A DNA stretch of 64,000 nt from Nocardia higoensis (GCF_015477835.1 NZ_JADLQN010000010.1:1-64000), one strand, 5' to 3'; counted from the first letter of the stretch, positions 30,490-39,150 are shown. The notes: a model not told the origin generated them from the sequence alone. A program made the numbers and translations.

Positions 30490-31626
30490 ATGACCACTTT
30501 CCGTATCGCCCGCGACGACCTCACTGAGGCTGTCGGTTGGGTTGCTCGTAGCCTCCCCGCCCGCCCCAGCGTCCCCGTCCTCGGTGGTGTGCACATTGTC
30601 GCCAACGACGACGGTGTCACCGTGTCCGGGTTCGACTACGAAACCTCGACGCAAATGCGGTTGCCCGCCGAAGTTGGGACACCGGGGGAGATCCTGGTGT
30701 CCGGGAAACTGTTGGCGGACATCACCAAGGCGTTGCCGAACAAGCCTGTCAACCTTACCCTTGACGGCTCGCGTGTCCTCCTCACCTGCGGAAGCGGCAA
30801 GTTCACGCTCCCCACCATGCCCGTCGAAGACTATCCGCAACTCCCGGACATGCCGGAACAGTCCGGGGAGATCGACGCTGGCCTGTTCGCGAAGGCGGTC
30901 GGGCAGGTTGCGGTAGCGGCTGGTCGTGACGACACGCTCCCCATGTTGACTGGTGTGCGGGTGGAGATCGACGACCAGGCCGTCACCCTCGCCACCACCG
31001 ACCGATTCCGGTTGGCGGTCCGCACCCTCGAATGGGTACCCGAAACCAACATCGACGCCCAACTCCTCGTGCCCGCCCGCACACTCGCGGACATCGCGAA
31101 AGCACTCGAAACCACCACCGACGTACGCCTGTCCATCACCGACCACCTGTTGGGGGTCGTCAACGCCAGGCGCCGCACAACCACCCGCCTGCTCGATGCG
31201 GAGTTCCCGAAATTCCGGCAACTCCTGCCCAAGGAACACACTGCGGTCGCCGGCATCAACGTCGCCGACCTGACGGGGGCGGTGAAGCGTGTTGCTCTGG
31301 TGGCTGAGCGTGGCGCGCAAGTGCGGTTCGAACTGTCGGAAGAGGGCTTGTTGCTGTCGGCGGGTGGTGAGGATGCGGGGCGTGCCGAGGAACGATTGGA
31401 TGCCGTGTTTCATGGTGAGCCGCTGTCGATCGCGTTCAATCCTGGCTACCTGTTGGACGGGCTCAGCGCCATGCATTCCAACGTGGTGACGATCGGGTTC
31501 ACGACACCCACCCGGCCCGCAGTGTTCACACCTGGCAAGCCTGAACTTGTCGAGTTCGGGACCGGTTTCGCGGCACCCGAACGCGACTACCTGTACCTCC
31601 TGATGCCTGTTCGGATGCCGTCATGA
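30490..31626 (+). CDS. dnaN: DNA polymerase sliding clamp (beta subunit)
   Basis: 378 residues, the normal length of a bacterial beta clamp, with three repeated domains. Characteristic pieces: SLPARPSVPVLGGVHIVAND, GFDYETSTQMRLPAEV, TMPVEDYPQLP, ATTDRFRLAVR and the C-terminal YLYLLMPVRMP. It would ring DNA and tether the host Pol III or a nuclease. A phage clamp without a phage polymerase is unusual. Ribosome-binding site GAAAGG before the ATG. Confidence 0.93.
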   Translation: MTTFRIARDDLTEAVGWVARSLPARPSVPVLGGVHIVANDDGVTVSGFDYETSTQMRLPAEVGTPGEILVSGKLLADITKALPNKPVNLTLDGSRVLLTCGSGKFTLPTMPVEDYPQLPDMPEQSGEIDAGLFAKAVGQVAVAAGRDDTLPMLTGVRVEIDDQAVTLATTDRFRLAVRTLEWVPETNIDAQLLVPARTLADIAKALETTTDVRLSITDHLLGVVNARRRTTTRLLDAEFPKFRQLLPKEHTAVAGINVADLTGAVKRVALVAERGAQVRFELSEEGLLLSAGGEDAGRAEERLDAVFHGEPLSIAFNPGYLLDGLSAMHSNVVTIGFTTPTRPAVFTPGKPELVEFGTGFAAPERDYLYLLMPVRMPS

Positions 31627-31919
31627 GCGCAGAGGAGATTCGCGCGCAGATCGACGCTGCCCTGTCGGATCACCGCCCCTACGAGGACATCTACCTGTAC
31701 TGCACGTGCGGCCTGCACATCGGCGATGACGGGTACTCGGCTCACGTGGCGGATGTGCTCGCCGAGGCGGGCTTCCTGCCGACCGGAGTGGAGTACCGCG
31801 AGCTGGAAGACGGGTACGCCGGTCAGCTCGTCAGCGCCACAGGCAAGGTGACTGCGGTGTCGAAGCCCGCGACTCGGCAGCGACGTTACGTCACTGCCTG
31901 GCGGGAGTCGGCGTCGTGA
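31623..31919 (+). CDS. hypothetical protein
   Basis: 98 residues, ATGA overlap with the clamp gene. CTCGLHIGDDGYSAHVADVL resembles a short Cys/His pattern seen in several proteins here. Acidic first half, basic C-terminus. Function unknown. Confidence 0.65.
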   Translation: MSAEEIRAQIDAALSDHRPYEDIYLYCTCGLHIGDDGYSAHVADVLAEAGFLPTGVEYRELEDGYAGQLVSATGKVTAVSKPATRQRRYVTAWRESAS

Positions 31920-32188
31920 CCGCACAGACGAGCGAGCGTGTGGACAGCATCGAACACCTCGACCACACGCCGATGTGCAGCATGGCCCGGCATGCAGGGG
32001 CGCCCACGAAAGCGGCCTTCTGGCTGAACGGCCACGACTGCCACGACCGACTCGCGTGCACAGCATGTCTCGCACGGAACAAGCAGCGATTCGCCCAACT
32101 GCTCGACGAAGTAGGGCGGGTGGGCTGCAAGCACTGCCTCAAGTTCTTCTCATCGTGGGACAACTGGTGCACGGTGGTGCCGCTGTGA
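31916..32188 (+). CDS. Cys/His-rich hypothetical protein
   Basis: 90 residues from GTG with CHDRLACTACLARNKQ and CKHCLKFF, likely two zinc-binding sites. Overlaps both neighbours. Function unknown. Confidence 0.65.
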   Translation: MTAQTSERVDSIEHLDHTPMCSMARHAGAPTKAAFWLNGHDCHDRLACTACLARNKQRFAQLLDEVGRVGCKHCLKFFSSWDNWCTVVPL

Positions 32189-32427
32189 CTTTCGATGACC
32201 TCCCCGGCCCGGTATGTGACTGCCACATCCACGATTTCGGGCCGTTCGCACCCGCACCGCCCGCCCAATATTGGGCTGACTGGCATGGCTGCCGTCAATC
32301 ATTCACCTGCCACGCCTGCCTGACCGCCATCGCGGACCGGTTCCCGCGTCAACAGCCGATCACCTGCACAGGCTGCGGCGACACCTTCACCGAAATCAAG
32401 CCGTACCTGACTTGGAGGCCACTGTGA
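32185..32427 (+). CDS. Cys/His-rich hypothetical protein
   Basis: 80 residues from GTG: CDCHIHDFG, CRQSFTCHACL and CTGCG suggest a zinc protein related in style to the previous one. Function unknown. Confidence 0.65.
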   Translation: MTFDDLPGPVCDCHIHDFGPFAPAPPAQYWADWHGCRQSFTCHACLTAIADRFPRQQPITCTGCGDTFTEIKPYLTWRPL

Positions 32428-32852
32428 CGAGAACCCGAGCCGTCATCGAACTCCCGTGGACAGCGCCACCCCTGTCCATGAATGACCGTGGCTACACGCG
32501 TGGAGCGGCGATGGCGAAAGCGGCGAAAACGCGCGAGATTCGGGCGACGATGGTCCGATTGGCGGAGGCCGCGAAGCTGCCTGCCCTCGTCGCCCATCTC
32601 ACCATGCAGTTGCACTACCAGCCGCGCGACAACCGGCGCCGAGACACTGACAACCTGGTAGCGACGTTGAAGCCGCTTGCTGATGCGATGGCTGTGCCGC
32701 CGCCCGGTAAGCCGCATCTCGGGTACGGGATGGTCATTGATGACACGCCGAAGTGGATGTCGAAGCCTGAACCGATCATTCATGCCCCGGTGAAGGGTGA
32801 GGGGGGCCGGTTGTGGCTGGAGTTGTCTTGGGTGACGGAGAGGGCCGCGTGA
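32424..32852 (+). CDS. rusA: RusA-like Holliday junction resolvase
   Basis: 142 residues from GTG. The catalytic region RDNRRRDTDNLVATLKPLAD (68-87) carries the RusA signature of Asp residues followed by Asn and Lys, and IDD follows near 105-107; PLSMNDRGYTR near the N-terminus is also typical. RusA cleaves four-way junctions formed in recombination or replication. It would complete the exonuclease-based recombination pathway. Confidence 0.85.
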   Translation: MTRTRAVIELPWTAPPLSMNDRGYTRGAAMAKAAKTREIRATMVRLAEAAKLPALVAHLTMQLHYQPRDNRRRDTDNLVATLKPLADAMAVPPPGKPHLGYGMVIDDTPKWMSKPEPIIHAPVKGEGGRLWLELSWVTERAA

Positions 32853-33073
32853 TGCCTGAGCCGTTGCATGTCGCCCCCGGTTTCTCTACGTCACGTGACG
32901 AATGCCGGATCACCTACCGCAACCCTGAAACCGGGGAAGAGTACAGCTTTCTCGCCCCCAACCATCTACGCGAGGAACACCGCCGCCAACTCGCTGAAGC
33001 CGGATACCAGGTGGTTGTTCAAACCCGCACCGTCACCACCACCGCTTGGCGAACCGTCAAGGAAACACGATGA
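32852..33073 (+). CDS. hypothetical protein
   Basis: 73 residues from ATG (a GTG one codon earlier is possible). Charged, with TYRNPETGEEYSFLAPNHLR then a helix and strands. Function unknown. Confidence 0.6.
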   Translation: MPEPLHVAPGFSTSRDECRITYRNPETGEEYSFLAPNHLREEHRRQLAEAGYQVVVQTRTVTTTAWRTVKETR

Positions 33074-33372
33074 CCGAACACGACATGCTCACCCTCGCCC
33101 GCAAACCCTGGTTGACCGCGGAATGCCTTTCGCTGTGGGACATCACCGGCAACTATCCGTATGGCGGCACCTTTACTCACTGCCTCGCGATCGTCCTGCC
33201 ACGTGAACACACTGACGGGCACCTGCTGTTCGACCTCGTGCCGTCCAGTGGGTTCGGGCTCGGCTCCTACATCGCACCAGACTGGATCACCCATGCGCGC
33301 CGCCTCGTGCTGGTGGAAGCGCAAGACCCGCGCGAAGCCTACTTCGCTGACGAACAGGATCTACTTCGATGA
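33070..33372 (+). CDS. hypothetical protein
   Basis: 100 residues, mixed alpha/beta (YGGTFTHCLAIVLPREHTDG). ATG and stop both overlap neighbours. Function unknown. Confidence 0.65.
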   Translation: MTEHDMLTLARKPWLTAECLSLWDITGNYPYGGTFTHCLAIVLPREHTDGHLLFDLVPSSGFGLGSYIAPDWITHARRLVLVEAQDPREAYFADEQDLLR

Positions 33373-33593
33373 GCATCACTGACCCCACGAACCCTGACTA
33401 TTACCAGTTCCCGAACGGCGCTGAGGCCATCGACATCACGCAGCATCTGTCCGGGTGTGGCGCGCAGGCAGTCCAGTACATTGTTCGCGCTACCCGCACG
33501 GACGGCAAAATCAAGGGCGACCCGCTCGAAGACCTGAACAAGGCGATCTGGTTCATCCGCCGCGAAATCCAGCGCATCGGCGGTGCAGCATGA
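33369..33593 (+). CDS. DUF3310-type protein
   Basis: 74 residues. AIDITQHLSGCGAQAVQYIV then RATRTDGK...DPLEDLNKAIWF matches the small DUF3310 family common in phages, sometimes labelled nucleotide-kinase-like. A role in nucleotide metabolism is suggested by that label but not established. Confidence 0.8.
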   Translation: MSITDPTNPDYYQFPNGAEAIDITQHLSGCGAQAVQYIVRATRTDGKIKGDPLEDLNKAIWFIRREIQRIGGAA

Positions 33594-33937
33594 CCGAGCA
33601 CAAGGCGGTCAGGCGCGGCCCACTGATGTGGCATCTCCCCGAAGGCTGGCCTGACGGACCCGCCGACGAAGTGTTGGGGGAAGTGTTTTGGGCGGGCCTG
33701 CGTATCCAACACGACATCGACGACATGGTGAAAGGTAGCCCCGCCTGGACAATCCTGCGCGGCGGGTTCAATCTGCGCAGTCTTGGCATCCAAGCGGGGC
33801 CATACGTCGCGTCTCTGCTGTTCGACGGCCCGGCACACATTGTGGCGCACAGGCTTCGACAGATACTCGGCGATGACGCACACGCGATCCTCACCGCGGT
33901 CCTCGCTTACGTGCCCGCGAAGGAGGAGCAGCGATGA
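33590..33937 (+). CDS. hypothetical protein
   Basis: 115 residues; HLPEGWPDGPADEVLGEVFW near the start and a helical end. Overlaps both neighbours by 4 nt. Function unknown. Confidence 0.65.
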   Translation: MTEHKAVRRGPLMWHLPEGWPDGPADEVLGEVFWAGLRIQHDIDDMVKGSPAWTILRGGFNLRSLGIQAGPYVASLLFDGPAHIVAHRLRQILGDDAHAILTAVLAYVPAKEEQR

Positions 33938-34206
33938 CGGCGCCTCCTGCCCCCGTCTACCTGGCGCGGGTCGAGGAGCTGATTCGCGCGCTCCCGGCCG
34001 GCGCGGAGTTTGTGAACGCGGACATGCATGCGCGTATGCGTGCCGCGGGGTGGCCGGACTTGTCGGAACCCAGGCTGTTTGGGCCGTTCCTGTTGGGTCT
34101 GCAAAAGGCTGGCGTGATCTCGAAGGTTGGTTTGCGGGCGACGACTGCGCGTTCGCATGGTGGGGTGGCGACCGTATGGCGGCGCGCAGAAGAAGGTGAA
34201 GAATGA
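33934..34206 (+). CDS. hypothetical winged-helix-like protein
   Basis: 90 residues. The pattern VEELIRALPAGAEFVNADMH, then a second helix and PFLLGLQKAGVISKVGLRAT reads like a small winged-helix fold with a basic wing, as in phage regulators. Function unknown. Confidence 0.65.
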   Translation: MTAPPAPVYLARVEELIRALPAGAEFVNADMHARMRAAGWPDLSEPRLFGPFLLGLQKAGVISKVGLRATTARSHGGVATVWRRAEEGEE

Positions 34207-34484
34207 GAGACGTTGAAGCCCTGGTAAAGAAGGCGCGAGATCTGCTGCCTGCCGAGGATCAGTTGCCGTCGATGTCGTCGGCGATCAGCACGGCGTTGTG
34301 GATGCGGGACCATCTGCCTGCGATTCTCGACCACTTCGCCGCGGTGACTCGCGAGCGTGATGAGGCGCGCGTCGAGTTGCAGGAGCTGCACGCGGATACG
34401 CAGGAGGCGTTCGCGTTGATTCGGGTGAGGCAGCAGCGGGATGCGGAAACGATCGCCAAGTTGCGGGCGGGGGAGGCGGCGTGA
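34203..34484 (+). CDS. coiled-coil protein
   Basis: 93 residues with a long charged helix (TRERDEARVELQELHADTQE and on), ATGA and GTGA overlaps. Function unknown. Confidence 0.6.
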   Translation: MRDVEALVKKARDLLPAEDQLPSMSSAISTALWMRDHLPAILDHFAAVTRERDEARVELQELHADTQEAFALIRVRQQRDAETIAKLRAGEAA

Positions 34485-34672
34485 ACGAGTTGAAGGTGTT
34501 TCAGCAGTGCCCGCCTGAACTGCTTCCTGCTCGCAATGGTGATGCTTGCGCGGCGTGGGACTGTGACCTCGCGTATCAGCATGTGGGGGATTGCGCGGTG
34601 GTGAGCCTGTCGGGAATGGTGATCGAGGTAATGCAAAGCTTGTCCGACACTGACTGTGACTGGTGGGAGTAG
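34481..34672 (+). CDS. hypothetical Cys-containing protein
   Basis: 63 residues from GTG with four Cys (QQCPPE, DACAAWDCD, GDCAV) that could form one zinc site; acidic end. Last gene before the promoter-like motif at 34677. Confidence 0.55.
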   Translation: MNELKVFQQCPPELLPARNGDACAAWDCDLAYQHVGDCAVVSLSGMVIEVMQSLSDTDCDWWE

Positions 34673-34676
34673 CGCC

Positions 34677-34707
34677 GAATTTCGAGGTTGACAGCCCGGA
34701 ATACCAT
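34677..34707 (+). promoter_or_regulatory. shared promoter-like motif, copy B
   Basis: GAATT (34677-34681), 6 nt, TTGACA (34688-34693), 8 nt, TACCAT (34702-34707), overlapping the end region of the previous gene run. Spacings equal those at 14214 and 36147. A conventional -10 at 17 nt (GGTATC) is also possible. Confidence 0.55.
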
Positions 34708-34746
34708 TTAGGTATCCGGGTTTTCAACGTTTCTGGGGAGACTGAT

Positions 34747-34986
34747 TTGACGGCAGGCAAACGTGGTGACGCGAACACTCTCATCTGGTTTACGGCGGGC
34801 TCGACTTTGACGCTCACCTATTTGAAGATGCTGGGTGAAATCGACTGGCCTTGGTGGGGTGTCCTAATCCCCGTGTGGGCGTTCATCGGATATGTGCTCG
34901 GTGTCGTGTTGTTCGCGGGTGTCCTGTACGGGATATTGCGTGGCGTGAAACGGTTCGCGAAATGGATGGAGACGCGGCAAAACTGA
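34747..34986 (+). CDS. membrane protein
   Basis: 79 residues from a TTG with GGGGAG 5 nt upstream. Two hydrophobic segments (TLIWFTAGSTLTLTYLKML and LIPVWAFIGYVLGVVLFAGV) and a basic C-terminus. Possibly a small holin-like or exclusion protein; not near lysis genes, so unclear. Confidence 0.6.
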   Translation: MTAGKRGDANTLIWFTAGSTLTLTYLKMLGEIDWPWWGVLIPVWAFIGYVLGVVLFAGVLYGILRGVKRFAKWMETRQN

Positions 34987-35019
34987 ATCCGCCGCCCCAA
35001 ACAACGACTGGAGAACATT

Positions 35020-35589
35020 ATGGGCATGACATCGAGCGCAGACCTGTTTTACGGCTACGACCTCCGCGGCATGGAAGACGACGAATGGGAGTCGACCGCG
35101 CCGCAATGGTGGCAAGACCTCGAAGACGCTGGAGAATCCGTCGAATGGGAAGACGAGTTTGCTCGCCGGCTCGGATGGCAGGAAGTCCCGTTCCCAGAGG
35201 ACTATCCGCGGGAGGATCGGGCGATGTGGCGGCTCCCCACGTTCGAGCAGCGTCAGGCTGCGCAGGAGGCGCACAGGCGGGCCATGGACGAGTATCGCGC
35301 TACCTCGCCCATCTATCGGGCGTATGCGGCGAGTATGGGCGAGAAGGATCGTCTGCTGTCAGCTATCCCGGTCGAACTCGCTACGTATGGGCATTGTGAT
35401 GGGGATACGGGCTGGTCGATTCGGGTGAAGGCATCAGTGCAGCATGTGTACGGCTGTGATTCGATCCCGGTGAAGTCGATGACTGTGCAGCCTGAGTGGC
35501 GGGACCAGTTGCAGCGGTTCATTGACTTGTTGGAATTGCATGTGCCTGATGGTGGTCCGGGCTGGCATTTGGCTGTGTCGTGGGGGTGA
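35020..35589 (+). CDS. hypothetical protein
   Basis: 189 residues, ribosome-binding site GGAG. N-terminal half acidic and Trp-rich (EDDEWESTAPQWWQDLEDAG), then a helical Arg/Glu stretch and a strand-rich end. Similar architecture occurs in other hypothetical proteins here. Function unknown. Confidence 0.7.
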   Translation: MGMTSSADLFYGYDLRGMEDDEWESTAPQWWQDLEDAGESVEWEDEFARRLGWQEVPFPEDYPREDRAMWRLPTFEQRQAAQEAHRRAMDEYRATSPIYRAYAASMGEKDRLLSAIPVELATYGHCDGDTGWSIRVKASVQHVYGCDSIPVKSMTVQPEWRDQLQRFIDLLELHVPDGGPGWHLAVSWG

Positions 35590-35591
35590 GC

Positions 35592-35876
35592 ATGTTCGAT
35601 GATGACTTCGAGCGCGTAGAGGGAACGTTGGGGACGTGGGCGCCTGAACCGCAGCCTCTTCGCATCTCCAGCGGCGGCACTCATCCGTTTCAGATGACGA
35701 TCTATCCGACCACTGTGAGCGTTGTCGATAAAGTGGGCCGGAGTTGGGTGGTCCGCAACGTCGATTTGCGGCCTGAAGATCAGGTATTTTTTGACTCGTA
35801 CAGTGGGCGTCCGGTCGGGTTTAAAGTGATTCGCGGGGACGAAACGATCATCTACGAATTTGAGCCTGAGTCGTGA
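35592..35876 (+). CDS. hypothetical protein
   Basis: 94 residues from an ATG preceded by GGGGGTG (a GTG two codons earlier also overlaps the previous stop). Beta-rich (PFQMTIYPTTVSVVDKVGRS), acidic ends. Function unknown. Confidence 0.6.
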   Translation: MFDDDFERVEGTLGTWAPEPQPLRISSGGTHPFQMTIYPTTVSVVDKVGRSWVVRNVDLRPEDQVFFDSYSGRPVGFKVIRGDETIIYEFEPES

Positions 35877-36148
35877 AGCCTGGTCGGATGGGTTCGGGTG
35901 GGCGGCCGTGGGTGGAGTTGGAGTCCCCGAAACCCGCCCGCATCAACGATGAAATGACATATCGGACGGAGCCGCCGCCCGAACTGTCTGCGCGCTGCCT
36001 GTATTGGGTGCGGCAGATTGAGAATGGTTGGCTCCCCAACCGGCGTATCAGCATGAACGGCTACCACGATGCTGCCTGCTGGTATGGCGTCTATATTTGG
36101 GAGTACCTGCATATAATCTGCCCGCTAATTGGGTCGAAATCGTGTTGA
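35873..36148 (+). CDS. hypothetical protein
   Basis: 91 residues from GTG; basic start, Trp and Tyr-rich second half (HDAACWYGVYIWEYLHIICP). Function unknown. Confidence 0.55.
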   Translation: MKPGRMGSGGRPWVELESPKPARINDEMTYRTEPPPELSARCLYWVRQIENGWLPNRRISMNGYHDAACWYGVYIWEYLHIICPLIGSKSC

Positions 36149-36177
36149 ATTTTCGGGTTGACGGCTGCCGATATTCT
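36147..36177 (+). promoter_or_regulatory. shared promoter-like motif, copy C
   Basis: GAATT (36147-36151), 6 nt, TTGACG (36158-36163), 8 nt, TATTCT (36172-36177). It starts a new unit; the first small gene begins at 36207 after AAGGGAG. Confidence 0.55.
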
Positions 36178-36206
36178 GGTTTCAAACAGAATTCAAGGGA
36201 GCCGAT

Positions 36207-36284
36207 ATGGCGATCGAGCCTGACAATAATGACCTCCCCGACGACTTTGACGGGGAGGAACCCGATGAACCGGACTGCAACTAA
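36207..36284 (+). CDS. very small acidic protein
   Basis: 25 residues, 12 of them Asp or Glu, with a good ribosome-binding site (AAGGGAG) and a stop sharing one base with the next start. Function unknown. Confidence 0.45.
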   Translation: MAIEPDNNDLPDDFDGEEPDEPDCN

Positions 36285-36544
36285 TGCCCGCACTCGCACG
36301 CGCCGCAATCGCATGCCTGATTTGCGTGGTCGGCTGGTTTCTCGCACCAGATTCTTCGAAACCAGGATTCATGCGTAACCGGGCGGCCAGACGCGTGCAA
36401 CTCGTATGCGTATCACACGGGTGCGAACTCTGGGACGGGCCAATACTCGCCGCTGAAGACGTGCGGGCATTACAGCAAGCGCACGCACTCATCCACACCA
36501 AACGCGCCATCACCATCAACGACATCATCCAGGAGAACAAATGA
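36284..36544 (+). CDS. small membrane-anchored protein
   Basis: 86 residues. N-terminal hydrophobic helix (AAIACLICVVGWFLA), then a basic soluble part with CVSHGCELWDGP. Overlaps the next gene by 4 nt. Function unknown. Confidence 0.6.
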   Translation: MPALARAAIACLICVVGWFLAPDSSKPGFMRNRAARRVQLVCVSHGCELWDGPILAAEDVRALQQAHALIHTKRAITINDIIQENK

Positions 36545-36870
36545 AGGCATTCGCAAGCGCTATCTGGTCCGCGGCTTCGAAGTGGGATCGTTTTTGCCTC
36601 ATCTTCCTGTCCTCGCTCGCGGTCGCGAACCTTGCGGCAGGCCAATACGAGACCGGCTTCATCGTTGCGCTCTTCGTGGTGTGGGACGTGACCGTGCTGT
36701 CGTGGAAGGCGTGGGGTCTGGAGTGGAAGCGACGCTATGAGGAGTTGGCCGCCGAGCGTGCCACTGCTGCCGTCAAGGACTACAGCGTCCACTTCGTGGA
36801 CAGTGACCTGTCGGAGAACGCTGTCGAGTTCGTGAAGAAGATGCGGAACCTGAATGGTTATGGCCGCTGA
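36541..36870 (+). CDS. membrane protein
   Basis: 109 residues with two transmembrane segments (FCLIFLSSLAVANLAAG and TGFIVALFVVWDVTVLSW) and a charged C-terminal helix. Function unknown. Confidence 0.65.
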   Translation: MKAFASAIWSAASKWDRFCLIFLSSLAVANLAAGQYETGFIVALFVVWDVTVLSWKAWGLEWKRRYEELAAERATAAVKDYSVHFVDSDLSENAVEFVKKMRNLNGYGR

Positions 36871-37219
36871 CCGCGTGGACGTCACCCCTGTCCTGCCTGG
36901 CGCTCTCGATGAGATGCGAGCACATCCGGGACCGAGCGAGGCGTTTCGGGCGGCGATCGGTAGGGCAAAAGCCCGGCGAACAGTCCACTGGGATAGCCGC
37001 TGCCAGCCGAACCCCGCCCTCACAGCCGAATTCAATGCTGCACTCGCCCGCGGTGTCGTCCTGGGTGACTACACGCCAGACGGCGCCTGCGACGGACCCC
37101 GCTCAACCTTGGAGGGCGACACGATGATGCACCACTTCTCCGTCGCCAACCCGGATGACCTGCGCTGCAAACACTGTGACGGCTATCCGTTCGACTTCCA
37201 GCATTGGTGCACGGGGTGA
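36854..37219 (+). CDS. hypothetical protein
   Basis: 121 residues (ATG at 36860 is an alternative). Basic helix in the middle and a C-terminal CKHCDGYPFDFQHWC, likely one zinc site. It overlaps the previous gene by 17 nt. Function unknown. Confidence 0.6.
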   Translation: MVMAADRVDVTPVLPGALDEMRAHPGPSEAFRAAIGRAKARRTVHWDSRCQPNPALTAEFNAALARGVVLGDYTPDGACDGPRSTLEGDTMMHHFSVANPDDLRCKHCDGYPFDFQHWCTG

Positions 37220-37221
37220 GC

Positions 37222-37314
37222 ATGCCTGACACCGATTACGACGATATGGCGGACTGGTTGGACGGCGACACCTGCACCGCCTGCGGCCTGCATTGGATGG
37301 ACTGCACATGTTGA
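37222..37314 (+). CDS. very small Cys-rich acidic protein
   Basis: 30 residues: acidic start, then CTACG and CTC, a possible zinc knuckle. It overlaps the next gene by 7 nt; a GTG at 37216 would overlap the previous stop. Confidence 0.45.
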   Translation: MPDTDYDDMADWLDGDTCTACGLHWMDCTC

Positions 37315-37496
37315 AACCCCGACCGCGCGAACACCGCGACAAACCCGCCCGCTGCGACTGCGGAACCCGTTTCGTCAGCGAACACCCCGAATTCGTGCTC
37401 GAAGCCGTCCGGCGACTCCGACAACTCGGCGCGGACGGCCCCTACACAACCCTCTGGCACGCCCCCGACGAACACGGAGACAACACCGATGACTGA
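37308..37496 (+). CDS. hypothetical protein
   Basis: 62 residues, basic start with CDCG, then a helix (FVLEAVRRLRQLGADGPY). Function unknown. Confidence 0.55.
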   Translation: MLKPRPREHRDKPARCDCGTRFVSEHPEFVLEAVRRLRQLGADGPYTTLWHAPDEHGDNTDD

Positions 37497-37905
37497 CCGC
37501 TGCACACGCCTCAGCACAATGGCATGCATCACCCCCGCCCACCAGGAAGCCCGCAAAGAATGCGAGCGTGTCCCGCTCCTTGCGCACGGCATGAACCCCG
37601 AAATCGGCGCAATCCACTGGGCTATCACCTTGAAGGGGCGTCTCGATTCCGCCGCCCAACACATTGATGACGCGACCGCCGCGATCGTGGATGCGATCGG
37701 CGACGACTGGCAGCGGGGCGCGGACACGAAGCCGAACCTGTTGGACGGGATCGCAGCATTGCGTAAAGCGTTGGACGACGAGCGTGCTGCCCATGAGATC
37801 ACCGCCGCGCGCCTCGAACTGACAGGCCGTGGAGTCATAGCCGAACGCGAGAACGCGCGACGCGAACGCGAAACCCGCACACAGCAGGAGAACGCCAGCC
37901 GATGA
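37489..37905 (+). CDS. hypothetical protein
   Basis: 138 residues. Cys-containing N-terminus, middle KGRLDSAAQHIDDATAAIVD and a long basic C-terminal helix (AERENARRERETRTQQENAS). Function unknown. Confidence 0.65.
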   Translation: MTDRCTRLSTMACITPAHQEARKECERVPLLAHGMNPEIGAIHWAITLKGRLDSAAQHIDDATAAIVDAIGDDWQRGADTKPNLLDGIAALRKALDDERAAHEITAARLELTGRGVIAERENARRERETRTQQENASR

Positions 37906-38693
37906 GACTGCACCGCCATACCGTCGACCGCGCCGCACAGTCCCCGAACTCCAGCGTGTACCACCACAAAAGCCGATACGCGACCATCTTCCGAGACAGT
38001 GGCCGCGACCTCAGCGCCCAACTCGAAACCGTCATCAAGAAGCCCACCCCCGAATTCTCGGCCCGCTTCCACGTCGGCGGAGGCTGGTCCGAAACCCCAT
38101 TCGACGGACACCTCACCATCCTCGGCAGCGGCTTCTACTGGGGGCTCGGGGCAGGCTGGAAACTCGCCGAACGACTCACCCGCGAAAAGCGACACAAGTA
38201 CGAGGGGCGAGACCTCCAGCTCTCGATCCACGACGGCAGCTTGTGGCTGAAAGCTTGGGTGCACGGCGACTCGTGGGAGCGTGGCGAGTTCGCGAAGTGG
38301 CGTGACCGCTCCTTCAACCTCAACCCGCTCGACCGCCTCTACGGTCGCCCCCGCTACTGGTTCGAGGACATCGAAACCGCCGCCATCGCGATCCGCATGC
38401 CTGAAGCCGTGTACCCGGTCGTCGCGAAACTGCAACGGCAGACCTTCGGGCGTCCGAAGAGTAAGAAGCGGGTCGCCTCGTGGACGGTGGATGTGGACGC
38501 CCCGAAAGGCATCCCCTACCGAGCGGACCTATCGGGCTGGAAGGGTGACCGCGTCCACGGGTTCGGCGTGACACTCCGGGAACGTCGTGAGGACTGGACG
38601 GTTGATGCTCGCGCAGCGATCGAGGCGTACATCCTCAAACACCGCGCCGACACCGGATTCCGCACCCCCGAACCCGTGGAGAACCAGCAGTGA
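37902..38693 (+). CDS. hypothetical protein
   Basis: 263 residues. Strand-rich, aromatic N-terminal half with GGGWSETPFDGHLTILGSGF, then repeats of WKAWVHGDSWERGEF-like elements, and a final basic helix. Many similar large hypothetical proteins exist in actinobacterial phages. Not assigned. Confidence 0.7.
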   Translation: MRLHRHTVDRAAQSPNSSVYHHKSRYATIFRDSGRDLSAQLETVIKKPTPEFSARFHVGGGWSETPFDGHLTILGSGFYWGLGAGWKLAERLTREKRHKYEGRDLQLSIHDGSLWLKAWVHGDSWERGEFAKWRDRSFNLNPLDRLYGRPRYWFEDIETAAIAIRMPEAVYPVVAKLQRQTFGRPKSKKRVASWTVDVDAPKGIPYRADLSGWKGDRVHGFGVTLRERREDWTVDARAAIEAYILKHRADTGFRTPEPVENQQ

Positions 38694-38995
38694 CCGGCAA
38701 CGACAACGAACCGGGCTATGAGCTGATCATGCCGTTCGTCACCGTCACCAGTGTCGGCGGCCCACACGAAGACAACGCCTACGTTGCAGGCTTCGAGATG
38801 GGTGTCCTCGACACCGAACTCAGGTTCGCCAACATTGTCGGCGGGACTCCGCTGGTCCGCATGATCCACACCGCCAACCAGCCTCAAGCCGACCTGCTCG
38901 CAATGAAACACAAGATGGTCGCCGAGTTCGAGGACACCGAGGACGACGAGTGGACGTTGATGACCGTCGACCACGCACACAGGACCGCCGCCTGA
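38690..38995 (+). CDS. hypothetical protein
   Basis: 101 residues from GTG; FVTVTSVGGPHEDNAYVAGF then a helix and LAMKHKMVAEFEDTEDDEWT. Alpha/beta, acidic end. Function unknown. Confidence 0.65.
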   Translation: MTGNDNEPGYELIMPFVTVTSVGGPHEDNAYVAGFEMGVLDTELRFANIVGGTPLVRMIHTANQPQADLLAMKHKMVAEFEDTEDDEWTLMTVDHAHRTAA

Positions 38996-39150
38996 TGTGT
39001 GACCCCGTGATCCGCCTCGAAGACATCGCGGTCGACAACTACCGCGACTTCGCCGCCGAGATCAACGAAGCGCGCCTCGACCAATGGAACCGCGACCAGG
39101 CCACGCGATACCACAACCATCAGGGGGACCGGATTGACCGAAGCGACTGA
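38995..39150 (+). CDS. small hypothetical protein
   Basis: 51 residues, helical, charged (AAEINEARLDQWNRDQATRY). Start shares one base with the previous stop; overlaps the next gene by 17 nt. Function unknown. Confidence 0.5.
   Translation: MCDPVIRLEDIAVDNYRDFAAEINEARLDQWNRDQATRYHNHQGDRIDRSD

Noticed and set aside
30073..31476. 467-codon open frame antisense to dnaN
   Set aside because: The + strand encodes a clear full-length sliding clamp; long antisense frames are expected where C/G-ending codons dominate.
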